Source of the DNA: Hedera helix | Taxonomy: Eukaryota > Streptophyta > Magnoliopsida > Apiales > Araliaceae | DNA length: 64,000 nt | Direction: 5' to 3' | NCBI GenBank assembly: GCA_947179155.2 | Contig: OX359282.1 | Coordinates: 2,681,001-2,745,000, forward strand | Shown: piece after piece, positions 23,690 to 34,445 of the stretch | Layout of the letters: each line of letters begins with the position of its first letter | Position numbering within the stretch: position 1 is the first letter of the stretch | Made by a program: the position numbers and the translations under genes | Notes under the pieces: model-generated | What the model saw: only the letters and a program-made list of their open reading frames with translations | Told to the model about the DNA's origin: nothing | Database searches by the model: none

Positions 23690-26363
23690 TGTAAGACCCC
23701 GAATTTTATGAAATACAAAATTAATTTTTCTTCATATATATATTTTTTCCTAAAACAGTAAGTGGTTAAATTGACAGTTAAAAGTTAAGGATGTTATGTG
23801 CAAATTTTTTTATGTCAGACAATATTCATTTTGTCGGGGAATATTCGGTCGTACGACGGTGCCTAAATAACTAATCATTGGTGGACCCCACAACGGAATA
23901 TTTGTCGGATATAGAAAACGACAGAAGTAACTTTTTTAAATAAAAATAGTCAAAGGTGTTAACTATTAGAATACCTGGTGATAAAAGAATAGTATCATAC
24001 GGTGTTTCATGGTATTTTACTATAGCACACGGTATTGCACAGTGTCTCATATTATTGATCTGATAACGTGGTCATTGCACAGTATTCATCAATAATTGTT
24101 GCTACACAGTATTTTGTATTATTAATTCAATAATTGTCATTACACTGTATTTTATATCATTAAACCAATAATTGTTATTGCACTGTATTTTAAAATTATT
24201 GAACCTAATAATTGTCACAATAGCAAATATACTGTAATTTATATTATTAAATTAATTATAATCTGTAACGTGTTTCTTACATTATTGTTAAAATATTATC
24301 GTAGCATTATTTTATTATATATGTTGGACCCACAAGAAAAAAATTAAATTAATTTTTATTATTATTTTGAATAGTAAACATGTGGGCCCTTTGTGGGGGG
24401 GGGGGGCACATGGAAATGGTATGAAAAATTTGCTGAAGTTTGGTGAAGAAAGCAGTCAGGCGGCTGCTGAAATTTTCTCAAGCTAGCGTGCAGCACGCCA
24501 GCCCACTTACCGCGCACAGTGACTCATTTTCTCCTATAAATAATTTTCTCAGCTGAATAAAAAAATCACACCTAAAATATAATTTTTTTTACAAGTATTT
24601 TATGAGTTTTCTATGAGAATAGTAACGTTATCTTGAGTGTTTGTAAACTAAAAGGAGTGCAGAAAATTTTCAAGTAAGTATTTTATTAAAGAGTAGTAAT
24701 TACACAAATACCTATTTCACACGATATTCACAAATCTTCCTTTAGAAGACTCTTCTTTGAGAAGATTTATGTTGAAAAGCTTTCTTTTGAAAATTTATTT
24801 TGCTATATTATTTCAAAAATTATTTTTGAAATTATTATTTTACACTACAAAAATTTATATTATATAAATAATTTTGATAGTTCATAATATACGAGTTATC
24901 ATACACTTTGAAATTTATATGTGATAATTACTAATTATATTATAAATATATAGGTTGATCAACCTCATTTTTATCAATATACAGTCACGTGATAAGGTAA
25001 GAGGTATTATTCTTTTCATCATCATAAATTGATATTATTTTCTTTTTTACTTGTAAGGGATACCATCTTTTTCATCTTCCATTATTCAAACTTACTACAG
25101 TAAGGGGTATCATTCTTTTCATCATCATAAATAGATATTATTTTCTTTCTTACTTGTAAGGGATACCATCTTTTTTATCTTCCATTATTCAAATTTACTA
25201 CAGTAAGGGATATTATTTCTTTTATACTCTTAAATTTACTATGGTAAGTATTGTCCGGTAAAACTTCTAAAATGATTATAATTTTCTTAACAGTTTGTAC
25301 TTCATTTAATATCATTTCAATTGCACCTTCCTATTTACGTGAACCTTTCTATTGAAGTGTAACTGTTATTCTGAACTGTGGATCTTAAATATCATTTTTG
25401 AATTTCACTCCACATTATGTTGACAATTTGAACATTATTTGAATATGCACAAAGTAAAAATTGTAAACTTCATATATTTATTGTTTATCATGTTTCTTCT
25501 GTTCATTATTAATATCCCTGTTATTATTCTGATAATCAATAATCAAATTGTTGTTTATATATGTGGCCTGGGGCACAAATTGGATAAATGTGTTGATAGG
25601 TTAAAGGCGTTGATAGGTTAAATGCGATATATTTGGTGATGTGTCTTTTAAGGTACGTGGTGAATGTTCTCTTTGGTCTGAGGCAAAAATGAACTGTTGT
25701 TTGGTATGATTATGACCAAAGGCTATAGACTAGTACAATCATGACCATTAGTGCTATATTGAATATCTTTGGCCGTAGTGCAAAGATGAACTGTTGACTT
25801 GCATGATTATGATCAGGAACTGTGAAATTGTATTATCATAGCCAGTGGTGTTTTAGATGATAAAAGTTGGTGATATTTTTCTTAAAAAGAGAAGCGAGTG
25901 GACATCATGGTCCATATGATTTTTCTAATGGTTGTTATTATGCTGCAGTTATTGATCTGAACTTTGTTTAAGAACTTAACTGCAGTTGTTGAATTAAAAC
26001 TTTTTGTTTAAATTATTTTATCAAAAACTCAACTGTTGAAGGCTAACGATAATTTATTTGTCATTATCTTAGTCATGATATTCTTTACTGGACTATTTGA
26101 ACTCACCCTTTCCTTTTGTTCTATTGTTTTTTAACAGTAGATGAGAGAGCAGTTGTGTCTAGTCGGAGGATGAAGTGAAGGTCCGAGTTATAGCTGTATT
26201 AGTCTTCATAAGTTGTAAAATAGTGTGACAATAATAATGAAGACTTGGTTGTGTATTATTTGAGTACTGTATTGTGGTACGTTATACGTTATATTGTAAT
26301 AGTTATTGTGTATTTTGACAACTCAAGTTTAGGCTGTGCAGGCCCAGATTTGGGGGTGTCACA
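23690..26363 (+). repeat. Chromovirus 3' LTR
   Basis: 2674 bp from TGTAAGACCCC to GTGTCACA, followed by GAATA (26364-26368). It lacks the Athila insertion and so defines the empty site in the 5' copy. A G-tract (GTGGGGGGGGGGG near 24396) and TCCTATAAATAATTTTC (TATA-like, about 24532) are visible. The short ORF at 25439-25621 is chance. Confidence 0.95.
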
Positions 26364-26816
26364 GAATATGTTTAACATATGTGTTAATATGATTGGTATG
26401 TAAATAAAGGAAAGATAAATGCATATAGAGCTTTACCAGTAGAAACCCTAAATAACTATGTGTTATAAATAGTTGTAGATTGAAATATACAAGTTAGTTA
26501 TTTGATTTTGGTGGCTAAAAAGTTATATTTATGAGTTATAAATATAACTCAATTTGAATATCTTAAAAATATGAAAAAAAATGAGGAAGTTATGTAATTT
26601 TGAAACCTTAGATTGATCGATCTTAAATTCTATATCAAAAACATTTTCGAAAATGAGTTTGATCCATGAATATTGAAGAACAAGAAGTTAAGAAGATAAC
26701 AAAACTGATTTTGTGTCTTTTGAATGTGTATATTTCATTTTATAAAAGATTGAACAAAAAAAGTCAATGTTGAAAAAATTAGAGTTTGAGAAACAGAACT
26801 ACCGCCATAACGGTAA

Positions 26817-26837
26817 GTTTCACCGCCGCGGTGAAAC
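26817..26837. repeat. Perfect GC-rich inverted repeat
   Basis: Arms GTTTCACCGC and GCGGTGAAAC are separated by a single C, within a local GC-rich patch (26800-26885) of an otherwise AT-rich LTR. Confidence 0.9.
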
Positions 26838-26987
26838 ACTCTGCGAGTCACAGTCGCAACGGTGGTCCTCACCGTCGCCGCAGTTGTTCATAATGTTTGA
26901 AAATTACCTTTTATTAACTGGGTCGGGTAGAATCTTGCCAGAAAATATAATTTTATATAATATTAATATTTGACAAGTTTTTAATAG

Positions 26988-27483
26988 TTAAAATATTATT
27001 AAATAATTAATAATATTAAAAACTCAATAAAATATTATTAAATGAATAATAATATTAAAAAATAAATAAAATATTATTAAATGATTAATAATATTAGAAA
27101 CTCAATAAAATATTATTAAATGAATAATAATATTAAAAAATAAATTAAATATTATTAAATGAATAATAATATTAAGAGATTAATAAAATATTATTAAATG
27201 AATAATAATATTAGAAAATGAATAAAATATTATTAAATGATTAATAATATTAGAAAATGAATAAAATATTATTAAATAATTAATAATATTAAAAAATAAA
27301 TAAAATATTATTAAATAATCAATAATATTAACTCAATAAAATATTATTAAATGAATAATAATATTAAGAAATGAATAAAATATTATTAAATAAATAATAA
27401 TATTAAGAATTGAATAAAATATTGTTAAATGATTAATAATATTATAAAGTTAATAAAATATTATTAAATAGTTAATAATATTA
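26988..27483 (+). repeat. AT-rich minisatellite, ~38-bp unit, ~13 copies
   Basis: AAAATATTATTAAAT recurs at 26990, 27029, 27068, 27107 and onward with a period of about 36-39 bp. Each unit also holds AATAATATT, the reverse complement of AATATTATT, so each repeat can fold on itself. Confidence 0.9.
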
Positions 27484-28651
27484 AATAGATGTCTAAACAA
27501 TATTAAATGATTAATATAGGTTATTTGTGAGTAAAATATTATCAATTGATGATAATATTTTCAAGTGTTTAATAGACTCTTAATTATATATTTATGTGAT
27601 TAAGTGTTAGTAAATTAAGATGTACAAATGTTATTTTATGAACTTAGAGATGATACTAATTGAAGGATCAACTTGATTAATTGTTAGGTCTTTTCAAAGG
27701 ATATTAAATTGTATTAGTTAGCTCTAATGAACAATCCAGACAAGTTTCCTATACCTAAATTTGTATTTATTTTGCAAGAGCTTTAAGTGATTTAATTATT
27801 GAAAGTTAATCCACATTCATATTGTTTATGTATTCACACTTAGTGTGTTTGAAGCTTTATAATTCTTTGATTCATGAACTGTTTAAAAATATTTAAGTTA
27901 ATTATTTCGGCTAGATACTACATGTATAAATTTATTAACTTGAATACTTTTAAAAAGCTTATTCAAATAATTGGTTAGTGCAGATTCTTATAGTAAGACT
28001 GAGAACAAACTACCCTAAATAAGGGGATTATATTCGAAAAATCGACATTTGTGTAAGATGTTTGAGTGTTATGCATATACATAGGGTACAAGAAACTGAT
28101 CTCCTCGAATACCAAAATAATAAAAGGGTCATATACATATCTGATTTGCCTTCAGTATTAATTCATGGTCCTTTGAGGTCACTCAGCAGTAAAGACTCAA
28201 TCATTTCTTTTAATTGAAATTTGATTATTGTTCTTTCACAATTATTATATATTGTTGAAATTTCTGAAGTTATTTCCTATTTAATTATGATATATATTTT
28301 ATTATTATTTTTAAACTTGCTGAGCAAGCTAGTTGCTCACATTTGCTATATCATAAATTATTTTTTTTCAACTAAGTCTGAATGCTCCAAAAAGGATAAG
28401 GACAAGAAAAAAATCAAAACTTAGAATGTGCATGTTAAATAGTTTAATTGTTTAATTATGTAACTAAATGTTGTAAATCTTTTGAGAACCCTTAAGATAT
28501 GTATTGTTATGTTAAGGTTAAAATACCTTGGGTTTGTATTACATTTTGTAATGAACAGTTATGTATTTTTCCGCTAAGATTAATGAAGACTATGTATTTA
28601 ATTGTGAGCACTAAACACGAAGTTATGAAATCCGAATTTGGGGGCGTCACA

Positions 28652-29889
28652 CTTAAAATAGAAAAAATATTTTTTTAAATTAAAGTAGAAAAAACAATAA
28701 TGTAGAAAAAATAATTTAATTTTTGAGTTAAAATAGGAAAAGTAAGAGGCTTTATTGTAGAAAAGTTGAGTTAATGTACAAATTAAAATAATTGACTTAA
28801 TGTGAAAAAGGTAAAAGATCGAATCGCAAAGCAGGTGAACCAGAATAAACAAAGTAAACCCAAAAAAATATCAAATTATCTCTCTAATTATAATAAAAAT
28901 TATCCTTTTATTTATTTGTTGAGGTAGTTAAGATAAAATAGATTATATTATTTTTATTTTTATTCATCTTTAATTTGATTTTTGTAGTTTTATTTCTTTT
29001 AAAATAAAAAAGTAAAATAAAATAGATTAAAATAAAATATGATTTATATTCACATACAATATTTTTCTGAATATCTGAATGTAACAGTTTTGTCATTTAG
29101 GCATATGACTGTCGATCTAATTACAAAATCATTGGATTAACCCATATTAATTGGAGCCAATTAGATTGGTTAATTGTTTTTAATCTTTCAAGTTGGATAA
29201 AGTTTGGAACCATATTTTTAAAGAGAAAAACATTTCCAAAACAGTTAAACTACTTTCGACCCAAATTTTAATTTCAAATCCAAATAATGGTTAATATTCG
29301 ATGCTTCATGAGTTCATGTACTATACTGCAATGGTATCGATAATTAAACAATGTTCACCAGCAAATAAATAAATGGCTAATTCTAATCCATCAGAAAAAG
29401 GAAAGAAAAATATATATTTATACATATACACACACATACAGTAATCACGTGAACTGTTTGGTTTCAAAAACTGCAATTCAAAACAAAACTAGTTAGCATC
29501 ACTAAACCAACTAAAAACAAAGGGTACAACATCCCAGATATACAAGTACAACAACCATGACGCAAAATATTAATAATTTATCACCTTCATATCAATTTTA
29601 AATTTTTAGAGAGAGTAATAATGTATAAAATAAGAAATAGAATGTGAAAAAATATAAAAATTAAATATCATAAATAATTTATTTAATTAGATCATAATAA
29701 TAATAAGCTTAAAATTTAATATATGAGTTAACCTATATTTAATCCATGACTATATAATTCTAACTCACACAACTTATATTAAAAATAAATAATATAATTT
29801 TAATTTTTAAATAAAACCATAACTAAATTTTATAAATCAAAATCAACTCATAATCATATTTTACCGGGTCTACTTTTAGAATTACAATG
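28652..29889. other. AT-rich intergenic DNA, no gene seen
   Basis: Poly-A/T-rich sequence with short chance ORFs. It contains TATATATTTATACATATACACACACATAC (about 29410-29439). No transposon ends, tRNA or conserved coding segment could be recognised. Confidence 0.6.
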
Positions 29890-30141
29890 AAAAAGTTTTA
29901 GGTGCCGGTGCTAATATAGGCGGTTATGTGGCAAAATGTGCATAAATTATTCAAGTTAGAAGCGGTCAATGTTGAATTCACGAGGTTAATAGTTGAGAGT
30001 GATAATCAAACACATAGATCATCTTTCATCACCAGTTTTGAAAAACTCGTATCAAAGACTGATATATGGGATAGTTTTCAACTGACAAGTTATTTGGAGT
30101 CAATTTCTTATAATTTTATTAATGGCAATGGCAATTCTTAG
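29890..30141 (+). pseudogene. RNase H-like (RVT_3 type) fragment
   Basis: The open frame 29926-30141 includes EAVNVEFTRLIVESDNQTHR and later YLESISYNFINGNGNS. This resembles the C-terminal half of plant RNase H-like domains found in LINE-derived ORFs and pseudogenes (GF.RLIVESD ... SF.F.PR.GN). There is no upstream catalytic part, and the downstream VAHxLA is absent after the stop. I infer a relic of a LINE or an RNase H-like gene. The match is from memory and short. Confidence 0.35.
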
Positions 30142-30445
30142 CACATTTATATTCGCTTTTTTTTTTTTTTCTTACAAGCTTAATAACTCGTGTAAAGTAC
30201 AGGTAAATTTAAAAAAAAATTATCTGATAATATTACTGAATTAAAAGCGCCCAGTTTTTAATGGGTTGGGGATGTGAGTCCTGTCCCCCGTGCTTTCTTG
30301 AATATAAAAATAAGGCCTAAATTCTTTTAATTCTTTACTGGGCAGCCGACTGGCTAAAGAAAGGGAATTAAAAACACGCACGTATATAACCACATTAACA
30401 TTACTGAATACACGGCCCCTTTTTTTTGGCCAAGGGGTTTCTAGT
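30142..30445. other. Intergenic DNA, no gene seen
   Basis: Includes a T-tract (about 30157-30170) and poly-A stretches. No feature is supported. Confidence 0.6.
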
Positions 30446-30727
30446 ACTAAATGGTGTGAATATGAGGGGTAACTATTATAGGATATTGAATTAAGTAAAA
30501 TAAAGTAGGAATTTCATAAAATTTAAAAGACTACATAGAAGAAATATAAAAAACTTTATATTTAAAAAAGATAAAATGATAATATAACTAAATGGTGTGA
30601 ATATGAGGGGTAACTATTATAGGATATTGAATTAAGTAAAATAAAGTAGGAATTTCATAAAATTTAAAAGACTACATAGAAGAAATATAAAAAACTTTAT
30701 ATTTAAAAAAGATAAAATGATAATATA
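30446..30727 (+). repeat. Perfect 141-bp tandem duplication
   Basis: 30446-30586 and 30587-30727 read identically base for base, starting ACTAAATGGTGTGAATATGA. The unit is AT-rich and non-coding. It lies about 270 bp beyond the 3' end of the DC1 gene. Confidence 0.95.
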
Positions 30728-30997
30728 ACTAAATTTGCAGAGGCAACGGGGAAAAACAAGAAAAAAAATTATTATGACACAGAAAAAGTAATATGGGAAC
30801 TTAAGCCCTAGGCTAACGTATTTAATAACATGGGAACTTCAAAAAACACCAGTACAATTATCAAGTAATTTCAAATAAAAAATACACCCACAAAATGCAT
30901 GATCTCACAAAGAAGGCTAGAAATCACAGAAGGAACATGAGTTCAAAGAAAATAAAAAACAAAATCTAAAGTATGACACCTTCGAATCATCTCTTTA

Positions 30998-32177
30998 TTA
31001 GCTACCAATATGCTTTCTTTTCATCCTAGACTGCCCCATATCCCAAAAAACCTGAAATTTTTTCAAAAAAAAATTATTAGAAAGAGGAGAAATAATTGTT
31101 TGGACACCATAAAAACTAGCTGAGCTCGACAATGTGTTGTTTGACTCGAGCCCGGCCTTTTAGACCAGCTCGGTCTTCAGTTCAACTAGGTTTGATTCAC
31201 TTAAACTATAACCGAGCTCAGTTAATTTTTACCAAACAGGCTGGTTCAAACACCAAATCTGAATACGACTGACTAATTTAACTTTTCAGCAATTTAGAAC
31301 TTTAAGAGTCAAAAGTCTCTGGCTCGACTCGTTTCCTAACTTTCTTTTATAAATTAAAGCTTAGTAGTAACACATTACTTACGTTAACTGATACACCAAG
31401 ACCAGCAGATATTATGTGTACAAAGGGAGCTCCCACAAAGGCGGATATCATGAGATCCAAACCCACAGCTACAACCTCCCAAGCCAAACCACCAATAATC
31501 TTTTTCGTAAACTTTTTCAAATGACTTTCAAAATTCTGTTTCCGGTCAGCCACCTCTACAGAGATCATTTCACGCAACCAATCCTTGGCGAGTTCCTCTT
31601 TCAGGCAATGAACATGACAAGCGAATTTAAATTCTCCATTCGATTCAATACTATAACACCAACCCTTACCATCCTCTGTATTGCAAACACGACATCTCCT
31701 ATTGGTTGGCATCTCGGAAAATTGTTCCAATTCCAACTTCAAATTCATACCCTTACATTCAGAATCACGTCCTAAATTTGGTGACTGCTCAAGACACCTT
31801 CTGAGATTTAGTGGCAGCTCAAGACACTGGGGGTGCAACCTATACTCCTTGTTAGCATGAGAACCAGTGTAATTGATCCCTTCTATGTAACTGCGGCAGG
31901 CAGTGCAATAGAGTTTCTTCTCCTTCATTTCTTCAGTGGAGAATTTGAGGGGAAAAGAAGGGCTAAAGGGGTATCGTTTGGTGGAATTAGGTTTAGCATT
32001 TAGACATGCCTCGTGTAAATATTCATTGCAATCATTGCACTTGTAACACAAGCTGAGGCCAAATATTCGAGCCTTACAATCTTTGCAGAATTGGAGTATT
32101 GCATCTTTTTCAGCCCGAACTAGTTTGTGTTGAGGGTGGCTACAATAACGATGCGGACAGATGCCCAACTTCTGCAT
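30998..32177 (-). CDS. DC1 (C1-like) zinc-finger domain protein, two exons
   Basis: Exon 1 is 32177-31383 (265 codons) and exon 2 is 31051-30998 (17 codons plus TAA), giving 282 residues. The intron (31382-31052, 331 bp) starts GTAAGTAAT and ends TTTCAG, in phase 0. Without splicing the frame would stop after 11 intronic codons. DC1-type Cys/His modules are visible: residues 11-59 (CSHPQHKLVRAE ... FCKDCKARIFGLSLCYKCND ... LHEAC), 89-121 (LYCTACRSYIEG ... RLHPQCLELP) and 161-194 (RCRVCNTEDGKGWCYSIE ... CHVHCLKE). Residues 208-263 are hydrophobic after a basic stretch (KKFTKKIIGG), suggesting membrane association or a buried tail. DC1 proteins are a large plant family, some linked to stress and hormone responses; the ligand and role here are unknown. 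The exon 2 model is inferred from splice signals only. Confidence 0.82.
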
Positions 32178-32470
32178 GGATTTCAGTTCAACTAGTTTGA
32201 AATCATAGCATGGCAGAAATTAAAAAAAATAAAAATTATATTGCAACAAAAATAAACATACACATTGATAATGGAGCGGAGCGGGGTTTTTTCTTCTCAC
32301 CCCCTGCCCCAAACAATCCCAAGTTTTAAAAAGATTATTTGTCCCCTTCCAGTTATAACTTGTATTTTAAAATTTAATGATGAAGATCTTAAAAGAAAAT
32401 ACTTTTATTGTGTTTATGAGTTTTAACGAAAAGAAAAGGAAAATATTATTTTTACAAATTTATCCTTTTA

Positions 32471-32541
32471 ATACTTGTCATAAAAATAGGGCTAAATTGA
32501 TCAACTTAGATACTTGTCATAAAAATAGGGCTAAATTGATC
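32471..32541 (+). repeat. 39-bp near-tandem duplication
   Basis: TACTTGTCATAAAAATAGGG and the following GCTAAATTGATCA occur from 32471 and again from 32510. The second copy reaches the stop codon of the ATPase fragment (minus strand), so the duplicated sequence supplies that stop and the DNA beyond it. Confidence 0.9.
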
Positions 32542-33476
32542 AGCCGCTTGCCTGATGATCTCCTCCACGAGGGGATGTCTTCTTCCTTAGCTTCTCCAAT
32601 CCCTTAGGAATGGCAACAAACACAATCGTAACAGCAGCAAGAATGATTCCCACTACACCATTGATCACATCTTCGGCCTTTGTCTTGCTGCCATTGAACT
32701 CTATTTTACCATTCTCATCTTTCGTATTCCCTGTGAAATAGCAACCCAGCAAGACTGCAAGAACTAGGAATGCAACTGCCAAACCAATTTTAGCGTACCC
32801 ATTGGTACCAGAAACCAAGAAAGGATTCTGGGTTTGATTTACTTCAACGTGGTCACTTTCACCTGTCATGCTTGATTCATCCACTTGTAACACAGAAACC
32901 TGAAGAAGCTTATGAAACACTTCATAAACAGCAAACAGCAAATATGATGTAGAAAAAATAAAAATTGGGGACATGAGTTGAGTTGTAATTAAAAAAATAT
33001 TATATTACAAATTGAGAATAATATGAAAATTATCTCATCCAAATCAAGCCAATTTTGAATGAAAATTTTTGACAGAAAAAGTGGTCAATTTTTTTATCTA
33101 TATCTTTTCTTTTTTTTTTTTCGTTTATTAAAAAACACAATAATTCTTCGCTTTTCTGTCCATTTTAGAGCTTAAGGTTTCTCCATTAAATTTTTAATTT
33201 TTGGGAGATCATGGGTATTAAAAAAAAAAAGTCACTGTTCTGTTAACCGCCGGAACTGTTCGCGCCGGAAATTACTGTTCACTTCCGGAAAACAAAGAAA
33301 AGGGGAGAAGAAGCAGAAGATCTGCAGCAACAAAGAAAAGGAGAAAGAAGACGAAGCAGAAGGAGAAGAAAAGAAGTAGATACCTGTGACAGCCGCTGCC
33401 GATCTGAATCACCTTGCTGCTGCCCGTGCCGCGCCGTGGAGTGCCGCTGCCGTTCTCTTTTTCCATCTCCGACCAT
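32540..33476 (-). pseudogene. Truncated P-type Ca2+-ATPase (ACA-like) fragment with possible novel first exon
   Basis: The minus-strand frame ending at 32540 carries VLQVDESSMTGESDHVEV, the phosphorylation-loop TGES region of plant autoinhibited Ca2+-ATPases. TM3-like AKIGLAVAFLVLAVLLGCYF and TM4-like GVVGIILAAVTIVFVAIPKG follow. Compared with the family, about 40 residues are missing between NPFLVSGT and GYAKIG, and everything after TM4, including the DKTGT phosphorylation site, is gone. The TM4 PEGL motif, whose Glu binds Ca2+, reads PKGL. A GT-AG intron (33383-32900) could join ATG at 33476 (31 codons, ending RQRLSQ) to VSVLQVDESS in frame, giving a 150-residue product. It cannot be a pump. 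It is either a pseudogene or, if expressed, a small two-TM protein. Confidence 0.65.
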
Positions 33477-33949
33477 CGCTCGCCTCGATCTGCCGCTACG
33501 TGTGAAAGAAGACGAAAAAGAAAGGAGCTTGCATTGCTTTTGAAAACAGGAAGGAGGCTTGTATTGGTTATATGAAATGGTCAAATTACAATTTAAAGCC
33601 TCAAAGTTTATGTCTTGCTTTAAAAACTCACCCATAGTTTTAAATTTTCATTTTAGCCCTCACTAGTTTTCTAAAATAAACCCTGAGTTTTAACCTTTTG
33701 CTAGGTTCACCCCTGTTTCGTGCTTTCTAATCATTTAAGTCCAAAAAAGTTAGATAAAAAAATTGCATAAAAAAAAATAGTTTTATCTTATTTATTTACT
33801 TTTTATAATCCATTCAACCAATGTATTGAACCACAAAAGAATTGATTACAAATCAAAGGAGTATATTTGAATTTTTTATGATAAAAGTGATAAAATAGAC
33901 TACCTTATTAGTATAAATGGTCCAAATACATATTTGAAATCCTAGGGAG
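33477..33949. other. Intergenic DNA, no gene seen
   Basis: Phrases such as AGCCCTCACTAGTTTTC and AAACCCTGAGTTTTAACC (33650-33700) resemble dispersed plant repeats, but no ends or duplications were found. The long minus-strand ORF over 33279-33635 is low-complexity apart from the proposed first exon of the ATPase fragment. Confidence 0.5.
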
Positions 33950-34310
33950 AAGCATATAAATGGTATATCGTTGATTCACATTACGATTTTGAAAGACTTC
34001 AATGGCGATATCAAGATGAACAAAGAAGAGCTCAAACAAAAAGATGTCAATAAGCTAAAGTAATGAAACGTCAACAAGATAAAGTAAAGAAATTTCAAAA
34101 GGCTGACATAATATTGTCTAAATGTTCTTCTATGCAAGATAACATCTCTGGTATAAAAGATGACATCTCTGCTATAAAAGGTAGCCTTATTTAACTTGTT
34201 GGCACATTATCATCGATGCTCCAAAATGTCCTTTCATTGGAAAGAAGTTTTGGGATTATTCTATCATTTTAAAAAACTTGGGGTCAAGTTTTTTCCAACA
34301 AGGGGGAGAA

Positions 34311-34445
34311 TGATAGGGAATCAAATTGGTAGTTCCATCTTTTTATGCAAAGTGGAGGATTCTTTACTAAAAATATGGAAGTGGATAGTTCTTTATTTAA
34401 TTTATGAGAAGTGCCTTAGGAAATAGTGGAGTGATTTAGGGCACT
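34311..34445 (+). repeat. Element E 3' LTR, first part
   Basis: Starts TGATAGGGAATC after the purine tract. It ends at GCACT (34441-34445), the target duplication of element B. Confidence 0.65.

Larger units (their letters stand above)
2580..26363 (+). mobile_element. Chromovirus (Ty3/Gypsy, Tekay/Del-like), inserted in element A LTR
   Basis: Both LTRs begin TGTAAGACCCCGAATTTTAT (2580 and 23690). The 5' copy ends ATGTCACA (16875) and the 3' copy GTGTCACA (26363). The whole element is flanked by GAATA (2575-2579 and 26364-26368). Order is LTR, tRNA-iMet-like PBS, gag with CCHC knuckle, protease, RT, RNase H, integrase, chromodomain-like tail, purine tract, LTR, which is the chromovirus order. 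It carries two later insertions: the Athila element in its 5' LTR and a solo LTR in its protease. Coding regions have many stops and frameshifts, so it is dead. Confidence 0.93.
1..28651 (+). mobile_element. Element A: 3' part of a long-LTR element, interrupted by nest 1
   Basis: Only the 3' end of the internal region (1-1458) and the 3' LTR are in the window. The internal region ends in a purine-rich tract (about 1447-1458) directly before TGTAATAACC, a start typical of plant Ty3/Gypsy LTRs. The LTR resumes after the chromovirus insertion at 26369 and ends in GGGGGCGTCACA at 28651. Without the insertion the LTR would be about 3.4 kb, a length seen in Tekay/Del-like elements. No gag, RT or integrase of A is in view, so class and autonomy cannot be decided. 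The next five bases are CTTAA (28652-28656); a matching CTTAA upstream of the window would confirm the boundary. Confidence 0.75.
26369..28651 (+). repeat. Element A 3' LTR, second part
   Basis: Continues from 2579 after the chromovirus. It holds a perfect GC-rich hairpin (26817-26837) and a ~0.5-kb AT-rich tandem array (26988-27483), and ends TTTGGGGGCGTCACA. No coding sequence is seen; short ORFs are incidental. Confidence 0.75.

Noticed and set aside
26988..27483. CRISPR-like array
   Set aside because: Units are contiguous and AT-rich with no unique spacers, in a plant LTR.
31120..31270. Retroelement scrap in the DC1 intron (GAGCTCG/CTCGAG phrases)
   Set aside because: Too short and without ends; GAGCTCG-type phrases are common in plant introns.
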